From: Burkholderiales bacterium
GTDB taxonomy: Bacteria > Pseudomonadota > Gammaproteobacteria > Burkholderiales > Usitatibacteraceae
Direction: 5' to 3'
Length of the DNA stretch: 64,000 bases
Assembly: GCA_019634955.1 (NCBI GenBank)
Contig: JAHCAK010000016.1
Location: forward strand, 19,306 to 83,305
A program made the translations under genes and the position numbers. Under the pieces are notes generated by a model. That model saw only the letters and a program-made list of their open reading frames with translations, made no database searches and had not been told where the DNA came from. Positions 12,683 through 22,041 of the stretch are shown piece after piece (within the stretch, counting starts at the first letter, position 1; the number at the start of each line of letters is the position of its first letter).

Positions 12683-14500
12683 ATGAAGCTCGCGAGCCTT
12701 CTCGCACCCCTTGCCGCGGCATTGCTCCTCGCAATGCCCGCCGCCCACGCCGCAGGCGGCAAGGTGTTCCGCTACGCCTTCGAGATCGCCGAGACGGGCT
12801 TCGACCCGGTGGAGATCTCCGACCTCTACTCCTCCAACGTCATCGCCAACATCTTCGACCCGCCGCTCACCTACGACTACCTGGCCCGGCCCATCAAGCT
12901 CATCCCCAACACGCTCGCGGCGATGCCCGAAGTGACGGAGAACGGCACCCTTTACACGATGCGCGTGCGGCCGGGCATCTACTTCGCCGACGACGAGGCG
13001 TTCAAGGGGGCGAAGCGCGAGCTCACCGCCCACGACTACGTCTACTCGATCAAGCGCCACTTCGACCCGCGCAAGCGCTCGCCCAACCTCTACCAGTTCG
13101 AGGGCCAGATGGTCGGCATGGACGAGGTCCTGGCCGATGCGCGCAAGAACAACCGCATGGACTACGAGCGCGTGGCCGAGGGCCTGCGCGCGCTGGACCG
13201 CTACACCTTCCAGATCCGCCTCAAGCAGCCCAACTACAACTTCCTCTACTACCTCGCCTACTGCAACCTCACCTGCGCCGTGGCGCGCGAGGTCGTCGAG
13301 CACTACGGCGACCGCACCGCCGAGCACCCGGTGGGCACGGGCCCCTTCCGGCTCGCGTTCTGGAAGCGCTCCTCGAAGATGGTCTTCGAGCCCAACCCCA
13401 ACTACCGCGAGGACCTGTTCGACGGAACGCCCCCGGCCGACGACGCGGCGGGGCAGTTCATCCTCTCGCGCCTCAAGGGCAAGCGCCTGCCGCTGGTGGA
13501 CAAGGTCGAGGTCTACGTGATCGAGGAGCCGCAGCCGCGCTGGCTCGCCTTCCTCAACAACGAGCTCGATTTCCTCGAGCGCGTGCCCAACGAGTTCGCC
13601 AACGTCGCCACGCCCAACAACGAGCTCGCGCCCAACCTGCGCAAGCGCGGCGTGCGCATGGAGCGCACCGCCGGCATGGAGCTCACCTACTCGTACTTCG
13701 GGATGAAGGACCCCGTGGTGGGCGGCTACGAGCCGGAGAAGGTGGCGCTTCGCCGCGCCATCGTGCTGGGCCAGGACGTGGGCGCGGAGGTCCGCATCGC
13801 GAGGAAGAACCAGGCGATCACCGCGCACAGCCCCATCGGCCCCGGCGCGCTGGGCTACGATCCCGACTTCCGGTCGACCGCCACGGAATACGACCCGGCC
13901 AAGTCCAAGGCGCTGCTCGACATGTACGGGTACGTGGACTGCAACGGCGACGGCTGGCGGGACCTGCCGCGCAAGTCGGCCGCGGACGAGTGCAAGCCCT
14001 TCACCATCGAGTACGCCTCGGCGCCCTCGGCCCAGCAGAAGCCGCTGGACGAGAACTGGAAGAAGAACATGGACGCCATCGGCATCAACATGGCCTTCAA
14101 GAAGGCGAAGTGGCCCGACCTCCTCAAGGAATCGAAGGCCGGCAAGCTGCAGATGTGGGGCCTGGGCTGGAGTGCGGCCATCCCCGACGCCGACGCCTTC
14201 TTCGTGATGCTCTACGGCCCCAACGGCGGGCAGGCCAACCACTCGCGCTTCGACCGGCCGGAGTTCAACCGCCTCTACGAGGAGGCCAAGCGCCTGCCCG
14301 ACGGGCCGGAGCGAAACGCAATCTACCGCGAGATGAACCGTCTCTTCCTCGTCTACGCGCCGTGGCGCCTGGGCGTGCACCGCATCTACACCGACCTCTC
14401 GCAGCCCTGGACCATCGGCTTCCGGCGCCACCCGGTGATGCGCGGCTTCTGGAAGTACGTCGACATCGACCAGCCGGTGCTCGCGCAGGCGAGCCGCTGA
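12683..14500 (+). CDS. Peptide ABC transporter substrate-binding protein 1
   Basis: First of three tandem SBP_bac_5-family periplasmic binding proteins (605 residues, the length of the YejA/OppA class). A Sec signal peptide spans residues 1-24 or so (cleavage near AAHAAGG). Typical segments include [29 protein letters not shown] and a late [13 protein letters not shown] loop that looks like an EF-hand calcium site. The ATG at 12683 follows GGAGGT with 9-base spacing. Its stop is two bases before the second binding protein, so both are co-translated. The substrate is probably oligopeptides, inferred from family and from the adjacent permeases and peptidase. Confidence 0.92.
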   Translation: MKLASLLAPLAAALLLAMPAAHAAGGKVFRYAFEIAETGFDPVEISDLYSSNVIANIFDPPLTYDYLARPIKLIPNTLAAMPEVTENGTLYTMRVRPGIYFADDEAFKGAKRELTAHDYVYSIKRHFDPRKRSPNLYQFEGQMVGMDEVLADARKNNRMDYERVAEGLRALDRYTFQIRLKQPNYNFLYYLAYCNLTCAVAREVVEHYGDRTAEHPVGTGPFRLAFWKRSSKMVFEPNPNYREDLFDGTPPADDAAGQFILSRLKGKRLPLVDKVEVYVIEEPQPRWLAFLNNELDFLERVPNEFANVATPNNELAPNLRKRGVRMERTAGMELTYSYFGMKDPVVGGYEPEKVALRRAIVLGQDVGAEVRIARKNQAITAHSPIGPGALGYDPDFRSTATEYDPAKSKALLDMYGYVDCNGDGWRDLPRKSAADECKPFTIEYASAPSAQQKPLDENWKKNMDAIGINMAFKKAKWPDLLKESKAGKLQMWGLGWSAAIPDADAFFVMLYGPNGGQANHSRFDRPEFNRLYEEAKRLPDGPERNAIYREMNRLFLVYAPWRLGVHRIYTDLSQPWTIGFRRHPVMRGFWKYVDIDQPVLAQASR

Positions 14501-14502
14501 CG

Positions 14503-16299
14503 ATGGGCCTCGCGCGACTGCCGGTTCGCCTCGCGACGGGCCTCGCCGCGGCGGCGTTCGCGCTCGGGGCTGCGGCCGACACGCAGAAGGTGCTGCGGGT
14601 GCCCTTCATCATCGCCGAGACCAACTTCGACCCGGCGTTCGCCTCCGACACCTACTCCAACACGGTGATCGACGAGATCCTCGAGGCGCCGCTCACCTAC
14701 GACATGCTGGCGCGCCCGTACAAGCTGCGCCTGCAGACGGCGGCGGAGATGCCGGAGGTCACCGAGGGCGGGCGCGTCTACACGGTGCGGCTGAAGAAGG
14801 GCATCTTCTTCGCCGACGACCCCGCCTTCGCCGGCGTGAAGCGCGAGCTGCACGCGCGCGACTACGAGTTCGCCGTGAAGCGCCTCATCGACCCGAAGAT
14901 CGCCTCGCCCAACGCGTGGCTCGTGGAGGGGCGGATCGAGGGCATCGACGCGGCCGCGGCCGAGGCAAAGAAGGCCGGGCGGCTGGACTACGACAAGCCC
15001 ATCCCGGGGATCCAGGTGCTGGATGCGCACACGATCCGCTTCCGGCTTGCCAAGCCCGACTACAACTTCCTCTACATCCTCGCCATGAACACGCTGGGCG
15101 CGCAGGCCCGCGAGGTGGTGGAGCACTACGGCACCGACATCGGGGCGCACCCGGTGGGCACGGGGCCCTTCGTGCTGAAGGAGTGGCGGCGGTCCTCGCG
15201 CATCGTGCTGGAGAGGAACCCGAACTACCGCGAGGAGTACTTCGAGGCCGATCCCCCGGCCGACGACCCCGTCTCGCAGCGCCTGTACCGCGAGATGAAG
15301 GGCAAGCGCATCCCGCAGCTCGACCGCGTGGAGATCTACGTGATCGAGGAGAGCCAGCCGCGCTGGCTCGCCTTCCTCAACGGCGAGCTCGACTGGGTGA
15401 ACCTGCCCTACGAGTTCAAGAGCATGGCGATCCCCGAGGGCCGGCCCGCGCCGTGGCTCGCGAAGAAGGGGGTGAAGTACATCCCCTCGGTGGACCTCGA
15501 CCTCACCTACATGTACTGGAACATGAAGGACCCGGTGTGGGGCGGCTACACGCCGGACCGCATCGCCCTGCGGCGGGCGATCTCGCTTTCCTACGACATC
15601 GGCGAGGAGATCTTCCTCGTGCGCAACGGCACGGCGATGGAGGCGAGGACGGCGCTGCCGCCCGGGGTGCTGGGCCACGACCCGGACTTCACCACGGGGC
15701 CCACGCACGACGTCGCGCGCGCGAAGGCGCTGCTGGACATGTACGGCTACGTGGACCGCGACGGCGACGGCTGGCGCGACCGCCCGGACGGCGGGCCGCT
15801 CGTCTTCCACTACGCCACGGCCCCCTCGCAGCTCGACCGCCTCTTCACCCAGCTCTGGATGAAGGCCACGCAGTCGATCGGGGTGCGCATGGAAGTGGAG
15901 GTCGCCAAGTGGCCGGACCTGCGCAAGAAGAGCAAGCTGGGGCAGCTCTCCAACTGGCACCTCGCCTGGAACGCGGATTTCCCGGACGGAGAGAACTTCT
16001 ACCAGCTGCTCTACGGGCCCAACTGCGGGTCGTCGAACGACGGTTGCTTCCAGCTGGAGGCCTTCGACCGGCTCTACGACCAGGCCGCCGCCGTGCCGCC
16101 GGGGCCGGAGCGGGTGGCCATCTACCGGGAAATGGCGCGGGTCGTCGCCGTCTACGCCCCGTGGAAGACCTTCGTCCACCGCATGCGCAACCAGCTCATC
16201 CAGCCGTGGGTGCTGGGCTGGCGCAAGCACCAGTTCATCCACGACGCCTACCGCTACGTGGACATCGACCTCGACCTGCGCGCCCGCTACCTCCGCTGA
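14503..16299 (+). CDS. Peptide ABC transporter substrate-binding protein 2
   Basis: Second tandem binding protein, 598 residues, clearly paralogous to its neighbours (shared [40 protein letters not shown] and YGYVDRDGDGWRD). A signal peptide covers about residues 1-25 (ALGAAADTQK). It starts two bases after the first. Divergence among the three copies is substantial, so they are unlikely to be recent duplicates and probably differ in ligand range. A cluster of GGGGAC repeats follows its stop. Confidence 0.92.
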   Translation: MGLARLPVRLATGLAAAAFALGAAADTQKVLRVPFIIAETNFDPAFASDTYSNTVIDEILEAPLTYDMLARPYKLRLQTAAEMPEVTEGGRVYTVRLKKGIFFADDPAFAGVKRELHARDYEFAVKRLIDPKIASPNAWLVEGRIEGIDAAAAEAKKAGRLDYDKPIPGIQVLDAHTIRFRLAKPDYNFLYILAMNTLGAQAREVVEHYGTDIGAHPVGTGPFVLKEWRRSSRIVLERNPNYREEYFEADPPADDPVSQRLYREMKGKRIPQLDRVEIYVIEESQPRWLAFLNGELDWVNLPYEFKSMAIPEGRPAPWLAKKGVKYIPSVDLDLTYMYWNMKDPVWGGYTPDRIALRRAISLSYDIGEEIFLVRNGTAMEARTALPPGVLGHDPDFTTGPTHDVARAKALLDMYGYVDRDGDGWRDRPDGGPLVFHYATAPSQLDRLFTQLWMKATQSIGVRMEVEVAKWPDLRKKSKLGQLSNWHLAWNADFPDGENFYQLLYGPNCGSSNDGCFQLEAFDRLYDQAAAVPPGPERVAIYREMARVVAVYAPWKTFVHRMRNQLIQPWVLGWRKHQFIHDAYRYVDIDLDLRARYLR

Positions 16300-16301
16300 T
16301 C

Positions 16302-16402
16302 GGGGACTGTCCCCGCTTTTGGGGACTGTCCCCGATCAGCGGTCCCCGATCTGACCCATGGGGGACAGTCCCCAAAATCGGGGACAGTCCCCCATGGGTC
16401 AG
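16302..16402. repeat. Cluster of four GGGGAC(T/A)GTCCCC palindromes
   Basis: GGGGACTGTCCCC occurs at 16302-16314 and 16321-16333, and the reverse-complement form GGGGACAGTCCCC at 16361-16373 and 16380-16392. Exact outer arms of 16 bases (16351-16366 and 16387-16402, CTGACCCATGGGGGAC and its complement) enclose the last two. The whole can fold into nested hairpins. It fills most of the 154-base gap between binding proteins 2 and 3 and resembles REP-type intergenic elements. Confidence 0.85.
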
Positions 16403-16417
16403 CACCGGTTTCTCCTC

Positions 16418-16423
16418 TATAAT
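16418..16423 (+). promoter_or_regulatory. -10 box before binding protein 3
   Basis: A perfect TATAAT, 30 bases before the proposed TTG start, immediately after the GGGGAC repeat cluster. It suggests that binding protein 3 and the downstream permeases have their own promoter. No good -35 is seen. Confidence 0.45.
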
Positions 16424-16453
16424 CCGCGATTTGCCCGTGCCCGGAGCCCCGGT

Positions 16454-18262
16454 TTGAAGCATGCCCTGACCCTCGCCGCAGCCTGCCTCGCCTGCGCCCT
16501 CGCGGCGGCCGGGCCGGCCATGGGGTCGGTGGAGCCCAAGGTGGTGCGGATGGCGTTCCGGACGGCGGAGGCGGGCTTCGACCCGCAGCGCATCTTCGAC
16601 CGCTACTCGGTCGGGGTGTGCGAGAACCTCTTCGAGCCGCTGCTCACCTACGATTACCTCGCGCGCCCCGTTCGCCTGGTGCCGCTCACGGCCGAGGCGG
16701 TGCCGCAGCCGGAGGAGGGCGGCACGCGCTACACCTTCCGCATCCGCCCCGGCATCCTCTTCGCCGACGACCCGGCCTTCAAGGGGCAGAAGCGCGAGCT
16801 GGTCGCGAAGGACATCGAGTATTCCATCAAGCGCTTCCGCGACCCGCGCAACGCGAGCCCCTACGAGTGGCTCTTCGAGCACAAGGTCCTCGGCCTGGAC
16901 GAGTTCGCGGCCGCGGCGAAGAAGGCGGGGCGCCCGGATTACGACGCGAAGGTCGCGGGGCTCGAGGTGCGCGACCGCTACACCATCAGCATCAAGCTCA
17001 CCGAGCCGGACTTCAACTTCCTCTACGTCCTCGCCATGCCCAACGTGGTCCCCGTGGCGCGCGAGGTGATCGAGGCGTACGGCGAGGACACGATGGCCCA
17101 CCCGGTGGGCACCGGGCCCTTCGTGCTCAAGGAGTGGGTGCGCCGCTCCAAGATCGTGCTGGAGCGCAACCCCAACCACCGCGGCTACGAGCTGGACCCG
17201 CGCTGGGCCGACCCCGCCGACGAGTTCGACCGCGCCGCCGTCGACGCCCTGCGCGGCAAGCGGCTGCCGCTCGTCGACCGCGTGGAGATCTACCCCATCG
17301 AGGAGGAGCAGCCGCGCTTCCTCGCCTTCGTGAACCGCGAGCACGACCTCCTCGACGAGACGCCCTCGGACTTCATCGAGCAGGTCCTGCCCAACGGCCG
17401 GCTCGCGCCCTCGCTCGCGCGGCAGGGCGTGGCGGTGTTCCGCGAGGAGGCCCCGGAGATCACCTACGACGTCTTCAACGTCGAGGACGCGGTGGTGGGC
17501 GGCTACGGGCCGGAGAAGGTGGCGCTGCGCCGCGCGCTGGTGCTCGCCCACGACCGCGGGCAGGAGATCTTCATCGTGCGCAAGGGCCAGGCCATGGCCG
17601 CCCAGAGCCCCCTGCCGCCGGGCATCGTGGGCTACGACCCCGCCTTCCGCACCACGCAGCAGGATCACGACCCGGCACGGGCCAAGGCGCTCCTCGACCT
17701 CTACGGGTACGTCGACCGCAACGGCGACGGCTGGCGGGACCAGCCGGACGGTCGGCCCCTCGCGATCGAGTACAAGTACAACGCCGGCAGCCAGTCCAAC
17801 CGCCAGCTCGCCGAGCTGTGGGTGAAGTCCGCGGCGGCCATCGGCGTGCGCATGGAGGCGGCGGCGGTGCAGTTCATCGACCTGCTCAACGACAAGCGCG
17901 TCGGCAAGTTCCAGATGGCGGGCTCGGCCTGGACGGCGGACTACCCCGACGCCCAGAACTTCCTGCAGCTCCTCTACGGGCCCAACACCGGGCAGTCCAA
18001 CGAGGCCCGCTTCCGCCTCGACGCCTTCGACCGCCTCTACCGGCAGTCGGTCGCCGTGCCCGACGGCCCGGCGCGCAACGCCCTGTACCACGAGATGAAC
18101 CGCCTCATCCTCGCCTACGCGCCCTGGCGCCTGGGCGTGCACCGCGTCTTCAACCACCTGCAGTACCCGTGGGTGAAGGGCTACAAGAAGCACCCGATCC
18201 TCTACACCAACTTCAAGTACCTCGACGTCGACGTCGCCGCCCGCAAGGCGGCGGCGAGATGA
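16454..18262 (+). CDS. Peptide ABC transporter substrate-binding protein 3
   Basis: Third paralogue, about 602 residues from a TTG start that gives a clean signal peptide (MKHALTLAAACLACALAAAGPAM). The frame is open 32 codons further upstream to an ATG at 16358, but that extension is encoded by the GGGGAC repeats and by the TATAAT region, so it is unlikely to be translated. Shared motifs are [35 protein letters not shown] and YGYVDRNGDGWRD. It is followed after 43 bases by the permease genes. Confidence 0.9.
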   Translation: MKHALTLAAACLACALAAAGPAMGSVEPKVVRMAFRTAEAGFDPQRIFDRYSVGVCENLFEPLLTYDYLARPVRLVPLTAEAVPQPEEGGTRYTFRIRPGILFADDPAFKGQKRELVAKDIEYSIKRFRDPRNASPYEWLFEHKVLGLDEFAAAAKKAGRPDYDAKVAGLEVRDRYTISIKLTEPDFNFLYVLAMPNVVPVAREVIEAYGEDTMAHPVGTGPFVLKEWVRRSKIVLERNPNHRGYELDPRWADPADEFDRAAVDALRGKRLPLVDRVEIYPIEEEQPRFLAFVNREHDLLDETPSDFIEQVLPNGRLAPSLARQGVAVFREEAPEITYDVFNVEDAVVGGYGPEKVALRRALVLAHDRGQEIFIVRKGQAMAAQSPLPPGIVGYDPAFRTTQQDHDPARAKALLDLYGYVDRNGDGWRDQPDGRPLAIEYKYNAGSQSNRQLAELWVKSAAAIGVRMEAAAVQFIDLLNDKRVGKFQMAGSAWTADYPDAQNFLQLLYGPNTGQSNEARFRLDAFDRLYRQSVAVPDGPARNALYHEMNRLILAYAPWRLGVHRVFNHLQYPWVKGYKKHPILYTNFKYLDVDVAARKAAAR

Positions 18263-18305
18263 CGGCGCTGCCCGGCCCGACCGGGGCCGCAACAGGAGAA
18301 GTGGC

Positions 18306-19244
18306 ATGACCGCCTACGTGATACGACGAATGTGGCAGATGATCCCGACCCTCGCGGGCGTGATCCTGCTGATCTTCTTCCTGTTCAACTGGGTGGGGGG
18401 CGACCCCGCGCAGGTGCTGGCGGGCAAGATCTCCAACCCCGAGCAGATCGCCAACATCCGCAAGCAGCTGGGCGTGGACCAGCCGTACTGGTACCAGCTC
18501 TGGGTGTTCGTGCAGCAGGTCTTCACCTTCGACTTCGGCCGCAGCTGGTCCACCAACGAGGAGGTCTCGCGCATCCTCCTCACGCGCGTGGGGCCGACGC
18601 TCACGATCATGGTGCCGGTGCTGCTGATCGAGACGGTGCTCGCCGTCGTCTTCGCGATCATGGTCGCCTACGTGCGCGGCAGCCTCACCGACCGCACGAT
18701 CATGGTGATCTGCACCACCGCCATGTCGATCAGCTTCCTCGTCTACATCATCTTCGGGCAGTGGCTCTTCGGCTTCATCCTCGGCTGGTTCCCGGTGCAG
18801 GGCTGGAGCGAGAGCTACTGGCGGAACCTCACCACCTACGCGCCGCTGCCCATCATGCTCGCGATCTTCGTGGGCCTCGCCCCGCAGCTGCGCCTGTACC
18901 GCTCCTTCTTCCTCGAGGAGATCAACCAGGACTACGTGCGCACCGCGCGCGCCAAGGGCCTGCCGGAGAAGAAGGTGATGATGAAGCACGTGCTCAGGAA
19001 CGCGCTCATCCCCATTCTCACCAACGTGGGCATCTACCTGCCCAGCGTCTTCGTGGGCTCGTTCCTGCTGGAGGTTTTCTTCTCGATCCCGGGCCTCGGC
19101 CGCGAGATCGTGACGGCGGTGAACCGCAGCGACTTCCCGGTGATCAAGGCGGTGACGGTGTACCTCGCCATGCTCACCATGATCGTGAACCTGCTGGTCG
19201 ACGTGATGTACAAGCTCGTCGACCCGCGCGTGTCCTTCAAGTGA
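18306..19244 (+). CDS. Peptide ABC transporter permease (DppB/YejB type)
   Basis: Inner-membrane permease of 312 residues from the BPD_transp_1 family, with about six transmembrane helices and the N-terminal MTAYVIRRMWQMIPTLAGV signature of DppB-like subunits. The cytoplasmic EAA-type loop that contacts the ATPase reads ARAKGLPEKKVMMKHVLRNA. An AGGAGA site precedes the ATG. It heads the permease-permease-ATPase-peptidase half of the operon and must serve all three upstream binding proteins, since no other permease is nearby. Confidence 0.94.
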   Translation: MTAYVIRRMWQMIPTLAGVILLIFFLFNWVGGDPAQVLAGKISNPEQIANIRKQLGVDQPYWYQLWVFVQQVFTFDFGRSWSTNEEVSRILLTRVGPTLTIMVPVLLIETVLAVVFAIMVAYVRGSLTDRTIMVICTTAMSISFLVYIIFGQWLFGFILGWFPVQGWSESYWRNLTTYAPLPIMLAIFVGLAPQLRLYRSFFLEEINQDYVRTARAKGLPEKKVMMKHVLRNALIPILTNVGIYLPSVFVGSFLLEVFFSIPGLGREIVTAVNRSDFPVIKAVTVYLAMLTMIVNLLVDVMYKLVDPRVSFK

Positions 19245-19251
19245 GGCCCCG

Positions 19252-20304
19252 ATGAGCGCCGTCCTCCCCAACAACGCCCCGCCCGCCATGCAGGAATCCC
19301 CGGGCCTCTGGACGCTCGCCTGGCGCCGGCTGCTGAACGACCGCGTCGGCATGGTGTGCCTGGCGATCGTCGCGACCTACCTCGCGATGATGCTCGCCTC
19401 CTACGCGGGAATCGTCGCCCGCGACTGGAACAAGGAGAAGGGCGTCTCCTACGCCAACCCCTCGTTCATGGCCGGCGCCGAGAACCTCGAGGCCCGCGAG
19501 GTCACGAACAAGGACTTCGGCTCCAAGGCGAAGCCGGTGGACCTCTCCGACATCGACCCGCTCGCGCCGCGCTACAAGGAGTGGGAAGAGCGCGCGGCCA
19601 AGATCGCCGTGACCGAGGTCAAGCGCGCCGAGACCCTGCCCTTCGGCGGCGACAAGTGGGGCCGCGACGTGCTCGAGAAGGCCATCAAGGGCTCGGAGGT
19701 CTCGATCTTCGTGGGCCTCACGGCGGCGCTCTTCGCCACCCTCATCGGCACCGTGCTGGGCGCCATGGCCGGCTACTGGGGCGGCCGGGTGAACGATTTC
19801 CTCGAGTGGTTCTACAACATCTTCACCTCGATCCCGTACATCCTGCTCATCCTCGCCTTCGCGGCGGTGTTCAAGCGCGGCCTGGACACGATCATCGTGA
19901 TCCTCGCGCTCACCGGCTGGACGGGCATCTACCGGCTGGTGCGCGCCGAGTACATCAAGCACTGCGGCCGCGAGTACGTGAAGGCCGCGCAGGCGATCGG
20001 CGCCTCGCACCTGTCGCGCATGTTCGTGCACATCCTGCCCAACGCGAGCCACGTGATCCTGGTGCAGCTCTCGCAGCACGTGGTGAGCTTCATCAAGGCG
20101 GAGGTGATCCTCTCCTTCCTCGGCCTCGGCGTGCCGGTCGACATGGTCTCGTGGGGCACGATGCTCGCCGAGGCGCAGAACGAGCTGGTGATCGGCAAGT
20201 GGTGGCAGCTCTTCGCCGCGGGCGCGAGCATGGCGATCCTGGTGACGGCCTTCTCGATGCTCACCGACAGCCTGCGCGACGCGCTGGACCCGAAGCTCAA
20301 GTGA
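19252..20304 (+). CDS. Peptide ABC transporter permease (DppC/YejE type)
   Basis: Second permease, 350 residues. After the first transmembrane helix (about 35-56) comes an unusually long extracytoplasmic segment of about 90 charged residues, up to the FGGDKWGRDVLEKAIKGSEVS stretch that begins the conserved BPD_transp_1 core. That extra length is a feature of YejE-type subunits. The EAA loop reads AAQAIGASHLSRMFVHILPNA. It begins seven bases after the first permease. Confidence 0.93.
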   Translation: MSAVLPNNAPPAMQESPGLWTLAWRRLLNDRVGMVCLAIVATYLAMMLASYAGIVARDWNKEKGVSYANPSFMAGAENLEAREVTNKDFGSKAKPVDLSDIDPLAPRYKEWEERAAKIAVTEVKRAETLPFGGDKWGRDVLEKAIKGSEVSIFVGLTAALFATLIGTVLGAMAGYWGGRVNDFLEWFYNIFTSIPYILLILAFAAVFKRGLDTIIVILALTGWTGIYRLVRAEYIKHCGREYVKAAQAIGASHLSRMFVHILPNASHVILVQLSQHVVSFIKAEVILSFLGLGVPVDMVSWGTMLAEAQNELVIGKWWQLFAAGASMAILVTAFSMLTDSLRDALDPKLK

Positions 20305-20318
20305 CGGCGGAGACGACG

Positions 20319-22019
20319 ATGGCGACCGAACAGAACCTGCTGCAGGTCCGTGACCTGCGCGTCACCTTCCGCATCGACCGGCACACGAGCTTCGAGGCCG
20401 TGAAGGGGGTGAGCTTCGACATCCCCACGCACCGCACCGTGGCGCTGGTGGGCGAATCCGGCAGCGGCAAGAGCGTGACGGCCATGTCGATCCTGGGGCT
20501 GCTGCCCGAGAACGCGACCATCCCCGCGGCGAGCCGCATCCTCTACGGGAGCGAGGACCTTCTCAAGGCCACGCCCGAGCGCCTGCAGGCGATCCGCGGC
20601 AAGGACATCTCGGTCATCTTCCAGGAGCCGATGACCTCGCTCAACCCGGTGTTCCCCGTGGGCGAGCAGATCGGGGAGGTGCTGCGCCTGCACATGGGCA
20701 TGAGCCCGAAGGCGGCCGCCGCGCGCGCGGTGGAGCTGCTCTCGGAAGTGGGCATCCCCGACCCGCAGCTTCGCGTGCGCAGCTTTCCCCACGAGATGTC
20801 CGGGGGGCAGCAGCAGCGCGTGATGATCGCCATGGCGATCGCCTGCGAGCCCAAGCTCCTCATCGCCGACGAGCCCACCACGGCGCTCGACGTGACGATC
20901 CAGAAGCAGATCCTCGAGCTGGTCGCGCGCCTGCAGGAGCGCCACCACATGTCGGTGCTCTTCATCACCCACGACCTCGGCGTGGTGGGCGAGATCGCCG
21001 ACCGCGTCGTGGTGATGCAGAACGGCGAGATCCAGGAGCAGGGCGCGGTGAAGGACATCTTCGAGCGCCCGCAGCACCCGTACACGAAGGCGCTGCTGGA
21101 GTGCCGGCCGCGGCTGGACCGCCGCCCGATGCGCCTGCCGGTGATCGACGACTTCATGAAGGGCGGCGGCGCGGCCAACTACGACGAGCGCCCGCGCGGG
21201 GTGAAGGAGTCGGATGCCGTGATCCTGGAGGCGCGGGCCCTCAACAAGACCTTCTTCCTCAAGGAAGGCCTCTTCGGCAAGCGCGCGGTCACCGCCGTGA
21301 AGGACGTGAACTTCCGCCTCGCCAAGGGCAAGACCCTGGGCCTGGTGGGCGAGTCGGGCTCCGGCAAGACCACCGTGGGCCTCACCCTCATGCGGCTGCA
21401 CGACGCGACCAGCGGGGAGGTGCTCTTCGAGGGGAAGAACCTGCTCTCGCTCTCGGACCGCGAGATGATGGCCTACCGGCGCCGCATCCAGATCATCTTC
21501 CAGAACCCGTACGCCTCGCTCAACCCGCGCTTCACGGTGGGCAACATCCTCACCGAGCCCATGAAGATCCACGGCATCGGGCGCGACCAGAAGGAGCGGG
21601 TCGACATGGCCTTCCAGCTGCTCGCCCGCGTGGGGCTGCCCGAGTCGTCCTTCTACAAGTACCCGCACGAGTTCTCCGGCGGGCAGCGCCAGCGCATCGC
21701 CATCGCGCGCTGCCTCACCATGAAGCCCGACGTGCTCATCTGCGACGAGAGCGTCTCGGCGCTGGACGTCTCGGTGCAGGCGCAGGTGCTGAACCTCCTG
21801 CAGGACCTGCAGGACGAGTACGGGCTTTCCTACATCTTCATCTCCCACGACCTCGCGGTGGTGAAGTACATCTCCGACGAGATCATGGTCATGAACCAGG
21901 GCGAGATCGTCGAGATCGCCAACGCCGACGAGATCTACCTCAACCCGGGGCAGGAGTACACCCGCAAGCTCCTCGCCTCCATCCCGAAGGGCTGGGACGC
22001 CACACGCGCCGCCGCCTGA
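20319..22019 (+). CDS. Peptide ABC transporter double ATPase (DppD-DppF fusion, YejF type)
   Basis: One 566-residue polypeptide with two complete ABC ATPase domains. The first has Walker A GESGSGKS, signature MSGGQQQR and Walker B LLIADEPTTALD. The second has GESGSGKTT, FSGGQRQR and VLICDESVSALD. Fusion of the two ATPases is the arrangement of YejF; classical Opp/Dpp systems use two separate subunits. I chose ATG 20319. A GTG at 20301 overlapping the permease stop (GTGA) would add six residues and is a plausible alternative. It is followed 22 bases later by the M3 peptidase. Confidence 0.94.
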   Translation: MATEQNLLQVRDLRVTFRIDRHTSFEAVKGVSFDIPTHRTVALVGESGSGKSVTAMSILGLLPENATIPAASRILYGSEDLLKATPERLQAIRGKDISVIFQEPMTSLNPVFPVGEQIGEVLRLHMGMSPKAAAARAVELLSEVGIPDPQLRVRSFPHEMSGGQQQRVMIAMAIACEPKLLIADEPTTALDVTIQKQILELVARLQERHHMSVLFITHDLGVVGEIADRVVVMQNGEIQEQGAVKDIFERPQHPYTKALLECRPRLDRRPMRLPVIDDFMKGGGAANYDERPRGVKESDAVILEARALNKTFFLKEGLFGKRAVTAVKDVNFRLAKGKTLGLVGESGSGKTTVGLTLMRLHDATSGEVLFEGKNLLSLSDREMMAYRRRIQIIFQNPYASLNPRFTVGNILTEPMKIHGIGRDQKERVDMAFQLLARVGLPESSFYKYPHEFSGGQRQRIAIARCLTMKPDVLICDESVSALDVSVQAQVLNLLQDLQDEYGLSYIFISHDLAVVKYISDEIMVMNQGEIVEIANADEIYLNPGQEYTRKLLASIPKGWDATRAAA

Positions 22020-22041
22020 CCCCCTCCCACCAGGAGACCCG

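Noticed and set aside
16302..16402. A classical rho-independent terminator
   Set aside because: The hairpins are strong, but no T-run follows, and the same palindromes occur in other gap types.
19356..22019. An 887-codon plus-strand frame that would fuse a long N-terminal extension to the double ATPase
   Set aside because: The first ~320 codons are the off-frame shadow of the permease; the ATPase has a good start at 20319.
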